This document shows positions 38,409-49,577 of a stretch of DNA of 64,000 bases, in pieces. A program made the position numbers and the translations under genes. Numbering within the stretch: the stretch's first letter is position 1; every line of letters begins with the position of its first letter. This DNA is from Pseudomonadota bacterium (GTDB lineage: Bacteria > Pseudomonadota > Gammaproteobacteria > Burkholderiales > Burkholderiaceae_C): the NCBI GenBank assembly GCA_020161145.1, contig JAIUPQ010000008.1:1-64000 (forward strand), read 5' to 3'. The notes under the pieces were generated by a model. The model was not told where the DNA came from and ran no database searches. It saw only the letters and a list, made by a program, of their open reading frames with translations.

Positions 38409-38822
38409 TCAGCCGGTGCGGCGGTGCGCCTCGCGATCGGCGGCCGCGATGACCAGCAGCAACACCATCAGCGCCACGCTGTACTCACTGCCTCCGGTGC
38501 CGTGCTCGCCCACGAACCAGCCGAAATGGCGGTGAATCAGCACTATGCCCCCCGCCGCCACGGTGAACAGCACCGAGGCCGCCAGCCGGACGTGGCGGTT
38601 GCAGATCAACAAGGTGCCGGCCACCAACTCACTGACGGTGATGGCCCAGACCCAGTACACGCCGTGGGGGAACCCGGCCGACTCCATGAAGCCGCCAAAC
38701 CGCCCTATCGTCCCCAGCAGGATGCGGGACAGCGCGTGCACCATGAAAAACAGCGCCGTGGCCACGCGCAGCAGGGTCAGGGTGTGCGGCCAGGACAGAA
38801 ACGGAAAGTCGGTCAGCTTCAT
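38409..38822 (-). CDS. DoxX-like membrane protein
   Basis: 137 aa from MKLTDFPFLSWPHTL; the longer frame is shadow sequence. Four hydrophobic helices fit the DoxX/DoxD fold (RVATALFFMVHALSRI, VYWVWAITVSELVAGTLLI, AASVLFTVAAGGIVLIHRHF, VALMVLLLVIAAA). The family is sometimes linked to quinone or redox roles, but the function here is open. Confidence 0.75.
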   Translation of the reverse strand: MKLTDFPFLSWPHTLTLLRVATALFFMVHALSRILLGTIGRFGGFMESAGFPHGVYWVWAITVSELVAGTLLICNRHVRLAASVLFTVAAGGIVLIHRHFGWFVGEHGTGGSEYSVALMVLLLVIAAADREAHRRTG

Positions 38823-38949
38823 GGGGGCTCCAGCCGCGTGGCTGCGCCGGCCAGGAGTCGGCCACGCGCGGTGGCGCAGTATTGCCTGGGATGCAGCGCC
38901 GGCCTGTGGCTGGGTGGGGAACATGCCCGTTCGGGCGGGTGGCCCGACT

Positions 38950-39309
38950 TCACGCTGCGAGAAAGACCAGCGCTGCCACGATGAGAAACGCGACCCACGA
39001 CAGGTGCCTGCCGCGCGTGAAGACGATGGGGAAGGCCGCCGAAACCAGGGCGGCGCCACCGATCACGCGCAGAACGGTCGCTGTCGACAACTCCGCCCTT
39101 GAGGCGAACACCAGCAGCAGCGCCATGGCCCACCAGGCCACCGTGGTGAGATGCCAGGCGAAGCGCAGTGTCCCGGCGGTGAACGCCGTTCCGCCGAAGA
39201 GCCTGGGCAGGTTGTCGCGCTTGAGCAGGCGCACGAGCAGGAAGCGCTCGCCCAGGTAGGAGTGCGCACAACCGGTGGCGAAGACGATGAAAGCAGCGGC
39301 GAGCAACAT
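38950..39309 (-). CDS. Small membrane protein
   Basis: 119 aa from MLLAAAFIVFATGCAHSYLG. Four hydrophobic segments span the protein; GCAHSYLGERFLLVRLL is a distinctive block after the first helix. No name is recognised. The first ATG-containing frame is 29 residues longer but starts with shadow-like residues. Confidence 0.6.
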   Translation of the reverse strand: MLLAAAFIVFATGCAHSYLGERFLLVRLLKRDNLPRLFGGTAFTAGTLRFAWHLTTVAWWAMALLLVFASRAELSTATVLRVIGGAALVSAAFPIVFTRGRHLSWVAFLIVAALVFLAA

Positions 39310-39396
39310 GAAGGAGCCGAAATCCGAAGCGGCGATAGGGCGCGCGTATTGTGTGGCGCGTTCGCCGTGCGGCCAAGGTTTGATACGGCTTCGCAA

Positions 39397-42480
<3,084 letters not shown>

Positions 42481-42791
42481 TTATGCGTGCGGTGGGCCAG
42501 CCCCAGCACTACCCCCGAAAGAGGGGGGTGATGACGCCGCTCACCCGCAAGGGGGTGCGGGTCGAAGAGGAGGCCCCACCGCCAGGCGCTGGCCAGCCCC
42601 GCCCAACACCTCCCGCTTATGCGCCCACCGCACAAGCAAAGCCGAAAACCGCAGCACGCGGGGGCACCCGGGGCCACCTCAATGGCGCCATGAACTTCCA
42701 GCAACTGCGCGCCGTGCAGGAGGCTGTGCGGCAGGGCGTCAACCTGACCGACAGTCACGCCCCGCGCTGCGGCGCCAGGGCGCTTGGCCGC
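42481..42791. other. 311-bp stretch with no intact gene
   Basis: Between the hybrid kinase and the small membrane protein. Apart from the CysB-like remnant at 42690-42752 I see no RNA gene, promoter or terminator I would defend. A G/C-rich segment at about 42510-42600 contains short inverted repeats of the Comamonadaceae intergenic type. A 93-aa antisense frame here is judged spurious. Confidence 0.5.
42690..42752 (+). pseudogene. CysB/LysR N-terminal remnant
   Basis: ATG followed by codons for NFQQLRAVQEAVRQGVNLTD, which matches the first ~21 residues of CysB-type LysR regulators (MNFQQLRSVREAVRR.FNLT.). The frame then runs into unrelated sequence at the edge of the deiminase locus. The rest of the HTH and the effector domain are absent. 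Confidence 0.6.
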
Positions 42792-43118
42792 TCAGATGAA
42801 CGCGGCCACCAGCAAGCTGACAAACGGCAGCACCACGCCGGCCATGTAGACCGTCAGCGTGCGCCGGTAGCCGGGCAGGGTGCGCAGCGCGGCGTCGGGG
42901 CTGAGCATGCGCCACAGCGCCGTCACCAGCAGCGCCACGCCGCCCAGGCAGCCAACAAACAGCACGGCGTCGCTGGCGTCATGGATGTTGAAGGTGGGCT
43001 CGGCAATCCACTGGCCCAGAAACCCCACCAGAAAACCCAGCACCACGCCCAGCGAGGTGACCAGCGGCTGGCGGTAGTCTTTGATGTCGAACGGGGGCGT
43101 GGCCTCGGGTGGCGTCAT
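42792..43118 (-). CDS. Small membrane protein
   Basis: 108 aa. Three hydrophobic segments (about 24-41, 48-67 and 90-107) and a cytosolic-looking start MTPPEATPPFDIKDYRQPL. No family is recognised. Its ATG overlaps the stop of the exported deiminase (ATGA), so it is coupled to that gene. Confidence 0.7.
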   Translation of the reverse strand: MTPPEATPPFDIKDYRQPLVTSLGVVLGFLVGFLGQWIAEPTFNIHDASDAVLFVGCLGGVALLVTALWRMLSPDAALRTLPGYRRTLTVYMAGVVLPFVSLLVAAFI

Positions 43119-44200
43119 GCGGGCTCCTGCTGGGTGGCGCAGTGGATGGTGCCACCGCCCACGGCCACGCCGTCGAAGTCGATGGCCTCCACGGTGCGGC
43201 CCGGGTAGGCGGCCTGCAGCGTGCGGCGGGCGGCGGCATCGGCCGCGGCGTCGCCAAAGCTCTGCATGACGACGGCGCCGTTGCAGACGTAGTAGCCGAT
43301 GTAGCCGGCGGCAAAGTCCTTGCCCGGCCGGCGCTGGCGCAGCGTCTCGGGTGCGCGCAGCGGCAGCACCTTGAGCTTGCGACCCTGGGCGTCGGTGGCG
43401 CTGCGCAGCAGCTCCAGGTGGCGCTGGGTCACCTCGTGGTCGAACGAGCGGGGGTCGTCGTCCTGCGCCGCCAGCACCACGCCGGGGGCGGCGAAGCGGG
43501 CGTAGAAATCGACGTGGCCGTCGGTGATGTCCTGACCCCGGATGCCGGGCAGCCAGATGATTTTGCGCAGCCCCAGCAGCGGCATCAGCCGGTCTTCGAA
43601 CTCGGCCTTGGACACGCCGGGGTTGCGGTTGGTGTTGAGCGTGCAGCTTTCGGTGAGGATGGCCGTGCCCTCGCCATCGACCTCCACGCCGCCGCCCTCC
43701 AGCACCAGCGGCGCCACCAGCCGGCGCACGCCGGCCTGCCGCGCGACGAAGGCGGCCACCTCGGCGTCGCGGCCATGGGCTTGTTTGCGGCCCCAGCCGT
43801 TGAAATTGAGGTCCACCGCCGCCTTGTCGCCCTGGGCGCTGCGGATGAAGACCGGCCCGGTGTCGCGGATCCACAAGTCGTCCAGCGGACAGGCCAGCAA
43901 CGTGACGCGCGCATCGACCATGCTGCGCGCCAGCGCCATCTCCTTGGGCCGCACCAGCAGCGTCACCGGCTCGTGGCGCACGATGGCGCCCGCCAGCCGG
44001 GCCAGGCTGGCGCGGGCACCGGGCAGCAGGCGCCGGCCCCAGATGGCTTCGGACGCGCCGAACGCCATCCAGGTGCGGGCGTGGGGCGCGGCCTCGTCGG
44101 GCAGGCGCCAGCCCGCAGCCGCTTCCTCGCGACGGGCCCAGGCCGGCGGCAGCAGGCTCAGGCCGGCCACCCATTGCATCAATCGGCGTTTGCTCATCAT
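43115..44200 (-). CDS. Agmatine deiminase/peptidylarginine-deiminase family protein, exported
   Basis: 361 aa. Family motifs: TWMAFGA, DDLWIRDTGPVF with the substrate acid pair, EGGGVEVDG, HVDFYARF, and catalytic Cys in GGGTIHCATQQEPA near the C-terminus. The N-terminus MMSKRRLMQWVAGLSLLPPAWA looks like a short signal peptide, so the enzyme is probably periplasmic. It would hydrolyse agmatine (or peptidyl-arginine) to the carbamoyl/citrulline form plus ammonia. It is the third paralogue in the locus; coupled to the membrane protein downstream. Confidence 0.85.
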   Translation of the reverse strand: MMSKRRLMQWVAGLSLLPPAWARREEAAAGWRLPDEAAPHARTWMAFGASEAIWGRRLLPGARASLARLAGAIVRHEPVTLLVRPKEMALARSMVDARVTLLACPLDDLWIRDTGPVFIRSAQGDKAAVDLNFNGWGRKQAHGRDAEVAAFVARQAGVRRLVAPLVLEGGGVEVDGEGTAILTESCTLNTNRNPGVSKAEFEDRLMPLLGLRKIIWLPGIRGQDITDGHVDFYARFAAPGVVLAAQDDDPRSFDHEVTQRHLELLRSATDAQGRKLKVLPLRAPETLRQRRPGKDFAAGYIGYYVCNGAVVMQSFGDAAADAAARRTLQAAYPGRTVEAIDFDGVAVGGGTIHCATQQEPA

Positions 44201-44238
44201 GGCCGCATCATGGCAGTACCCAACGATGGCCGCGCCAC

Positions 44239-44371
44239 CACCCAACCCGGCGACTGCCGTGGATCCGGCTCGGCCGCCGTCCACCTGCATCCAACAACGG
44301 CAGGGCCAGCACGCTCACCCTTCACTACGCCACCGACCAACCCGGTGACTGCCGTGGATCCGGCTCGGCCG
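44239..44371. repeat. Two direct copies of a ~34-bp intergenic repeat
   Basis: Near-identical blocks CAACCCGGYGACTGCCGTGG plus ATCCGGCTCGGCCG at about 44243-44276 and 44338-44371, separated by ~60 bp. They are in the gap between two deiminase-operon segments. The second copy is followed by CCACTGGCAGTGCCCCC, a sequence common in Comamonadaceae intergenic regions. Confidence 0.7.
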
Positions 44372-44399
44372 GTCCACTGGCAGTGCCCCCCTGGGGGGG

Positions 44400-44416
44400 C
44401 GCGATCTGTGATCGCG
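44400..44416. repeat. Short perfect hairpin in repeat region
   Basis: CGCGATC-TGT-GATCGCG, flanked by G/C runs. It lies just downstream of the potF-like stop. There is no T-run, so a terminator role is uncertain. Confidence 0.6.
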
Positions 44417-44431
44417 TAGGGGGGGTCTGTC

Positions 44432-45535
44432 TCACAACCCCGACTTGAACCGACTGAACGTGCGGGCCATCAGGCGGCAGGTGTCGTTGTTGACCGCGCC
44501 CTGCACGCTCATCCTGGCGATCTCGGCGTCGCTGGGGTAGACGGTGGGGTCGGTGCCGATGGCCGGCTCGACGAAACGGCGCGCCGCGGCGTTGGGGTTG
44601 GCGTAGTGCAGGTGGTTGGTCAGCGCGGCATGCACCTGCGGGCGCAGGATGTAGTCGATGAAGCGATGGGCGTTCTCGGGGTGCGGCGCGTCGGCGGGGA
44701 TGACCATGGTGTCGAAGAACATCACGCCCCCCGTCTTGGGCAGCAGGGTGCGCAGGGTCTGGCCGGTTTTCTCGTGGGCGGCGCGCTGGGCCGCGCGATG
44801 CAGGTCGCCCGACCAGCCCATGGCCACGCACAGCGCGCCACGCGAGAGGTCGTCCACGTAGCCGGTGGAGCTGAACAAGGTCACCGAGGGCCGCACGGCC
44901 TGCAGCAGCGCCAGCGCGGCGCCGTAGTCGGCGGGGTTGTTGGTGTCCAGCGGGCGGCCCAGGTAGTGCAGCGCGGCAGGCAGCACCTCGGAGGCGGAGT
45001 CCAGATACGACACGCCGCAGCGCTTGAGCCGCGACACATAGGCGGGCGCGAACAGCAAGTCCCAGGCGTTGTCGGGCAGGGGCATGTCGCCCAGCGCGGC
45101 GCGCACCTGGTCCACGTTGATGGCCACCGTGGTGTAGCCCCACAGCCAGGTGACGGCGTAGCGGTTGCCGGGGTCCAGTTGCGCGGCCCGGGCGGTGAGC
45201 GCGGGGTCGAGGTTCTTCAGGTTGGGCAGCAGCGCCTTGTCCAGTGGCCGCAGCAGGCCGCCTTTGGCCTGCATGGCGGCCCAGCCGGTGGACGAGATGA
45301 CCACGTCGTAGCCCGTGCGGCCGGCCACCAGCTTGGCGTGCAGGATTTCGCTGCTGTCGAAGGTGTCGCGGCGCACGCGGATGCCGGTTTCCCGCTCGAA
45401 GTGGGTGATGACGTCGGGGGCGATGTAGTCCGACCAGTTGTAGAAGTTCAGCACCGCCTCTTCGGCCTGCGCCGGGGCGGCGGCGCCGAGGGCCAGCGCG
45501 GCCAGGGCGCCCAGCAGGCGAGGGGTGGCGCTCAC
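44432..45535 (-). CDS. Polyamine-type periplasmic binding protein (PotF-like)
   Basis: 367 aa, matching PotF (370). Signal peptide MSATPRLLGALAALALGAAAPAQA. VLNFYNWSDYIAPDVITHFE and TWLWGYTTVAINVDQV are PotD/PotF hallmarks. It binds putrescine or a related polyamine in the periplasm. No ABC permease or ATPase genes are adjacent, so the cognate transporter would have to be elsewhere. Confidence 0.88.
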   Translation of the reverse strand: MSATPRLLGALAALALGAAAPAQAEEAVLNFYNWSDYIAPDVITHFERETGIRVRRDTFDSSEILHAKLVAGRTGYDVVISSTGWAAMQAKGGLLRPLDKALLPNLKNLDPALTARAAQLDPGNRYAVTWLWGYTTVAINVDQVRAALGDMPLPDNAWDLLFAPAYVSRLKRCGVSYLDSASEVLPAALHYLGRPLDTNNPADYGAALALLQAVRPSVTLFSSTGYVDDLSRGALCVAMGWSGDLHRAAQRAAHEKTGQTLRTLLPKTGGVMFFDTMVIPADAPHPENAHRFIDYILRPQVHAALTNHLHYANPNAAARRFVEPAIGTDPTVYPSDAEIARMSVQGAVNNDTCRLMARTFSRFKSGL

Positions 45536-46617
45536 AGCGGCTCCTGCTGGGTCACGCAGTGGATGCCGCCGCCGCCCGCGGCCACGGCGTCGATGGGCAG
45601 CATCACCACCTCGCGCGTGGGCAGCAGCTCGCGCAAGATGGCCTGGGCGTTGGCGTCGGCGCCGGCGTCGCCGAACTGCGGCACCATCACGCCACCGTTG
45701 ACGAGGTAGAAGTTGACGTAGCCGGCGGCCAGGTCTTTGCGGCCATAGGGCGCGCGGGGCTGGGTGGGCTTGTCCAGCACCACCACGGTCAGGGGGCGGC
45801 CGGCGGCGTCCACCGAGCGGTTCAGGATGTCCAGGGTGGTCTGCGTGACCGCGTGGTCGTAGGAGCTGGGGTCGCTGTCGCGGTGGGCGACGACCACGCC
45901 CGGCGCCACGAAGCGGGCGTAGAAGTCCACGTGGGCATCGGTGATGTCGCGGCCCTTGATGCCGGGCAGCCAGATGAAGTGGGTGATGCCGAAGGCCGCC
46001 GCCAGCGCGGCCTCGGCCTGGGCCTTGGTCATGCCGGGGTTGCGGTTGCGGTTGAGGATGCAGCTTTCGGTGAGGATGGCGGTGCCCAGGCCGTCCACCT
46101 CCAGCCCGCCGCCCTCCATCACCAGCCCGGCGCCGACTTCGGTGGCGCCGGCGGCGCGCGCCATGCGCGCGACCACGCCGGCGTCTTTGCCATGCACCTG
46201 CTTGCGGCCCCAGCCATTGAAGTGCAGGTTGACGCCGCCGGGCGCGCCGTTGTTGCCGTGCACGAACACGCAGCCGGTGTCGCGCGCCCAGATGTCGTTG
46301 AGGTCGCAGGCCAGGTAGTCGCAGGCGTCGCCGCAGGAGTCGGCGGCCAGGTCCATCTCGTGGCGGCGGGCCAGCACGGTGACGGGCTCGAACTGGGCGA
46401 TGGTGCGGGCGATGCGGCCGATGTCGGCGCGCACGCCGTCCAGCATCGAGCCGCCCCAGATGCTGCGCGCGGCGCCAAACGCCATCCAGGTGCGGCGGTG
46501 CGCATCGCCCTCGTCGGGCATGCGCCAGGGGGTGGGTGCGGTGGCGCTCGCAGCGCCCAGCCGGGTGGCGAGCAGCGCGCCCAGCGCGGTGGTGGTGAAC
46601 TGGCGGCGGTTGGTCAT
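45532..46617 (-). CDS. Agmatine deiminase/peptidylarginine-deiminase family protein, probable Tat export
   Basis: 361 aa. A twin-arginine-like N-terminus MTNRRQFTTTALGALLATRLGAASA precedes the fold. TWMAFGA, LNDIWARDTGCVF, EGGGLEVDG, HVDFYARF and the catalytic GGGGIHCVTQQEP are all present. It is the same length as the 43115-44200 paralogue and the two are very similar. It overlaps aguB upstream and the potF-like gene downstream by 4 nt each. Confidence 0.87.
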   Translation of the reverse strand: MTNRRQFTTTALGALLATRLGAASATAPTPWRMPDEGDAHRRTWMAFGAARSIWGGSMLDGVRADIGRIARTIAQFEPVTVLARRHEMDLAADSCGDACDYLACDLNDIWARDTGCVFVHGNNGAPGGVNLHFNGWGRKQVHGKDAGVVARMARAAGATEVGAGLVMEGGGLEVDGLGTAILTESCILNRNRNPGMTKAQAEAALAAAFGITHFIWLPGIKGRDITDAHVDFYARFVAPGVVVAHRDSDPSSYDHAVTQTTLDILNRSVDAAGRPLTVVVLDKPTQPRAPYGRKDLAAGYVNFYLVNGGVMVPQFGDAGADANAQAILRELLPTREVVMLPIDAVAAGGGGIHCVTQQEPL

Positions 46618-47555
46618 GACATCTCCGGGTGGCGGCGCAGGTCGCTGCGCATAGGCTGGCCGTCGCTGGTCAGCAGGGGTTGGTACATCTCGGGGCGGCG
46701 GTCGCGAAAGAAGCCGAAGCTCTGGCGCGCGCGCCGGGCCTCGTCCAGACTCAGCGTCTGCACGAGCAAGGCCTCCTCGCTGCGGCCGGCCTCGGCCAGC
46801 TTGGCGCCCGTGTGGTCGGTGATGAAGCTGGAGCCGTAGAAGGTGGTGGCCAGCGGCTGCTGCTGCGGGTTGCCATTGCCCAGGCCCACCTCGCGGCCGA
46901 TGCGGTTGGCGGCCACCACCGGCACCATGTTGGCGGCGGCATGGCCTTGCATGGTGCGCTGCCAATGGCCGGCGGTGTCCATGCCGGCGTCGTGCGGCTC
47001 GCTGCCGATGATGGTGGGAAAGCACAGCACCTCGGCCCCCAGCAGCGCCAGGCTGCGCGCGGTCTCGGGAAACCACTGGTCCCAGCAGATGGCCAGGCCC
47101 ACGCGGCCCACGCGGGTGGCCCAGACCTTGAAGCCGGTGTCGCCGGGGGTGAAGTAGAACTTCTCGGTGTAGCCCGGGCCATCGGGAATGTGGGTCTTGC
47201 GGTAGACGCCCAGCACGCGGCCGTCGGCATCGGCCATGGCCACCGAGTTGTAGGCCACGTTGCCGGCGCGCTCGAAAAAGCCGATGGGGATCACCACCCC
47301 CAGCTCGCCCGCCAGCCGCGCAAAGTGGGCGATGCCGGGGTGGCCTTCGAAGGGCCGCGCCAGCGCCAGATGGGCCGCGTTCTGGTCGATGCAGAAATAG
47401 GGCGACATGAACAGCTCGGGGCAGACGATGAGCTGGGCGCCCCGGGCGGCGGCGGCGCGAATCAGGCGCTCGGCGCGGGCGATGTTGGCGGCCTCGTCCC
47501 AATCGCCCGAAGCCATTTGCACGGCGGCGACGGTGAGGTGGCGGTCGGGGGTCAT
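46614..47555 (-). CDS. aguB: N-carbamoylputrescine amidase
   Basis: 313 aa. Nitrilase-superfamily catalytic triad Glu47 (CPELFMSP), Lys120 (YRKTHIPDGPGY) and Cys157 (CWDQWFPE) all readable. It converts N-carbamoylputrescine to putrescine, CO2 and ammonia. It sits between two deiminase genes with 4-nt overlaps on both sides. No signal peptide is seen, so it is cytoplasmic. Confidence 0.94.
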   Translation of the reverse strand: MTPDRHLTVAAVQMASGDWDEAANIARAERLIRAAAARGAQLIVCPELFMSPYFCIDQNAAHLALARPFEGHPGIAHFARLAGELGVVIPIGFFERAGNVAYNSVAMADADGRVLGVYRKTHIPDGPGYTEKFYFTPGDTGFKVWATRVGRVGLAICWDQWFPETARSLALLGAEVLCFPTIIGSEPHDAGMDTAGHWQRTMQGHAAANMVPVVAANRIGREVGLGNGNPQQQPLATTFYGSSFITDHTGAKLAEAGRSEEALLVQTLSLDEARRARQSFGFFRDRRPEMYQPLLTSDGQPMRSDLRRHPEMS

Positions 47556-48604
47556 GGGCGGGTCTCCACAAAGGGCTGTTGCTGGGTCGAGCAGTGGCTG
47601 GCGCCGCCGCCCATGGAGATGGCCGCGATGTCCAGCAGGTGCACGTCGCGCCCCGGGAAGGCGCGGGCAAACACCGCACGCGCGGCCTCGTCCTCGGCCA
47701 CGCCAAAGGCGGTGGAGATGACGGCGCCGTTGACCAGGATGTAGTTGGCGTAGGTGTCGCAAAAGCGCGGGCTGCCCCAGGTGGGGGCGCCGCGCGGCGC
47801 GGGCAGGTCGATCAGCTCGAAGCGCCGCCCCTGCGCATCGCGCGCCAGCTCCAGCGCGCGGCGGTTTTCGGCCATGGCCAGGTGGTAAGCCCCCCTGTCG
47901 GGGCCAGGGGCGTTGAACAAAATGCGCCCCGGCGCCACGAAGGAGGCGATGCCGTCCACGTGGCCGTCGGTCTCCACCTCGGCCGCATGGCCGGGCAGCC
48001 AGACGATGTGGCGCACGCCCAGCATGCGCCGCAGCTCGGCCTCGATCTCGGCCCGCGTCAGGTGCGGGTTGCGGTTGGGGTGCAGCAGGCAGCTCTCGGT
48101 GGTCAGCAGCGTGCCCTCGCCGTCCACATAGAACGAGCCGCCCTCCAGCACCATGGGCGAGCGGTGCAGCGGCGCGCCGGCCAGCGCGGCCAGGTCGTCG
48201 GCCAGCCGCGCGCAGCCACCGTAGGGCTGGTATTTCTCGCCCCAGGCGTTGAAGGCAAAGCCGGCCGCCGCCAGCCGCTGCGCCGCCGCGTCCACCAGAA
48301 AAATGGGGCCGCAGTCGCGCACCCAGTTGTCTTCCAGGGCCAGCGCGTGCACCCGCACCGTGGGGCCGCACAGGCGCCGGGCCTCGGCGGCCAGCGGTGC
48401 GTGGGCGGCCACCTCGCAGCGCTGGTAGCGGGCCACGGTGCGGGCCAGCAAGGCAAAGGCCTGGCAGACCTGGGGGTAGTGGTCGCCCCACAGTGCCTCG
48501 CGGCCCGCCAGTACCGGCCAGCCCAGCCAGGTGGCGGCCTGCGGCGCCCATTCGGGCGGCATGTGCAGGCCGGCGGCGGTGGCGTCAAACGGTTGGTTCG
48601 TCAT
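47552..48604 (-). CDS. aguA: Agmatine deiminase
   Basis: 350 aa from MTNQPFDATAAGLHMPPEW; an in-frame start four codons upstream is possible. LEDNWVRDCGPIF, EGGSFYVDGEGT, HVDGIASF and catalytic Cys in GGGASHCSTQQQPF. There is no signal peptide, so this is the cytoplasmic member that feeds AguB. It is the first gene of the operon, divergent from the LysR regulator with 76 bp between. Confidence 0.92.
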   Translation of the reverse strand: MTNQPFDATAAGLHMPPEWAPQAATWLGWPVLAGREALWGDHYPQVCQAFALLARTVARYQRCEVAAHAPLAAEARRLCGPTVRVHALALEDNWVRDCGPIFLVDAAAQRLAAAGFAFNAWGEKYQPYGGCARLADDLAALAGAPLHRSPMVLEGGSFYVDGEGTLLTTESCLLHPNRNPHLTRAEIEAELRRMLGVRHIVWLPGHAAEVETDGHVDGIASFVAPGRILFNAPGPDRGAYHLAMAENRRALELARDAQGRRFELIDLPAPRGAPTWGSPRFCDTYANYILVNGAVISTAFGVAEDEAARAVFARAFPGRDVHLLDIAAISMGGGASHCSTQQQPFVETRP

Positions 48605-48632
48605 GGCCGCCATCATGTCGTGAGAGATACTG

Positions 48633-48656
48633 ATCGAAAAGCGATGTTTTCTCGGT
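48633..48656. promoter_or_regulatory. Candidate LysR operator
   Basis: GAAAA-N6-TTTTC with further symmetric flanks (ATCGAAAA and TTTTCTCGGT), in the short divergent spacer between aguA and the LysR gene. An interrupted inverted repeat of this type is usual for LysR-type sites. The assignment is positional. Confidence 0.4.
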
Positions 48657-48680
48657 CAATTCAACAGTAAAACTCAACTC

Positions 48681-49556
48681 ATGCGCCTGCCCTCGCTGAA
48701 CTTCCTGATCGGCTTCGAGGCCGCCGCGCGGCTGGGCAACTACGCCCGCGCGGCCGAGGAGCTGTACATCTCCCCCTCGGCCATCAGCCACCAGATGGCC
48801 CAACTGGAGCAACACGTGGGCCAGCCGCTGTTCAAGCGCCAGGGGCGCGGCGTGACGCTGACGGTGGCCGGCCGGCTGCTGCTGGAGCGGGTGGCCGGGC
48901 CGCTGGCGCAGATCCGGGGCGGCCTGGGCCAGCTGGACGTCTACCTGGACGCCAACCTGCTGACCATCGTCTGCCCCGCCCCGCTGGCGCACGGCTGGCT
49001 GCAAGGCCAACTGGCCGCGCTGGTGGCCGCCCACCCCGGCCTGTGTCCGCTGATTGCCACCGACGAAACCGCCCGCTACGTGGACGAGCTGGACGTGGAC
49101 ATCGCCATCAGCCGCGCCCCGCTGCGCCAGCGCGGCGTGCGCGACGAGCCGCTGCTGACCGATGCCGACCTGGTGGTGGCCGCGCCCGCGCTGGCCGCGC
49201 GGCTGCCCGCCGACCCGGCCAGCCACGCCCGACACGCCGGCCTGCTGTGCCTGGAGGCCGCGCTGACCGACCCCCAGCGCGGCCCCTATCTGCGCACCCA
49301 CCTGGGTCACCTGACGCGGCTGGGCATCTACGACGACGCCCGCCTGCTGCTGGACGCCGTGCTGCGCGGCTGGGGCCTGGCGCTGCTGCCGCGCGCGCTG
49401 GCGGCGGGTGATCTGGCCCAGGGCCGGCTGGTGGCGGTGGCGGGCTATCCCGAGTTGCCAGGTGAGACCTACTGGATCTCGTGCCGCGAAGGGGAGGGGC
49501 GCACGCCGGTCATTGGGGCGGTGTTTGGGGCGTTGCGGGGGGCGGCGGCGGGTTGA
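48681..49556 (+). CDS. LysR-family transcriptional regulator
   Basis: 291 aa. N-terminal winged HTH (FEAAARLGNYARAAEELYIS, PSAISHQMAQLEQHVG) and a C-terminal co-inducer domain. The HTH start MRLPSLNFLIGFEAAARLGN resembles GcvA-like members. It is divergent from the agmatine operon, which it probably controls in response to agmatine or a polyamine; this is inferred from position. Confidence 0.92.
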   Translation: MRLPSLNFLIGFEAAARLGNYARAAEELYISPSAISHQMAQLEQHVGQPLFKRQGRGVTLTVAGRLLLERVAGPLAQIRGGLGQLDVYLDANLLTIVCPAPLAHGWLQGQLAALVAAHPGLCPLIATDETARYVDELDVDIAISRAPLRQRGVRDEPLLTDADLVVAAPALAARLPADPASHARHAGLLCLEAALTDPQRGPYLRTHLGHLTRLGIYDDARLLLDAVLRGWGLALLPRALAAGDLAQGRLVAVAGYPELPGETYWISCREGEGRTPVIGAVFGALRGAAAG

Positions 49557-49577
49557 CTCGGCCCCAAAGCCGTGGCC

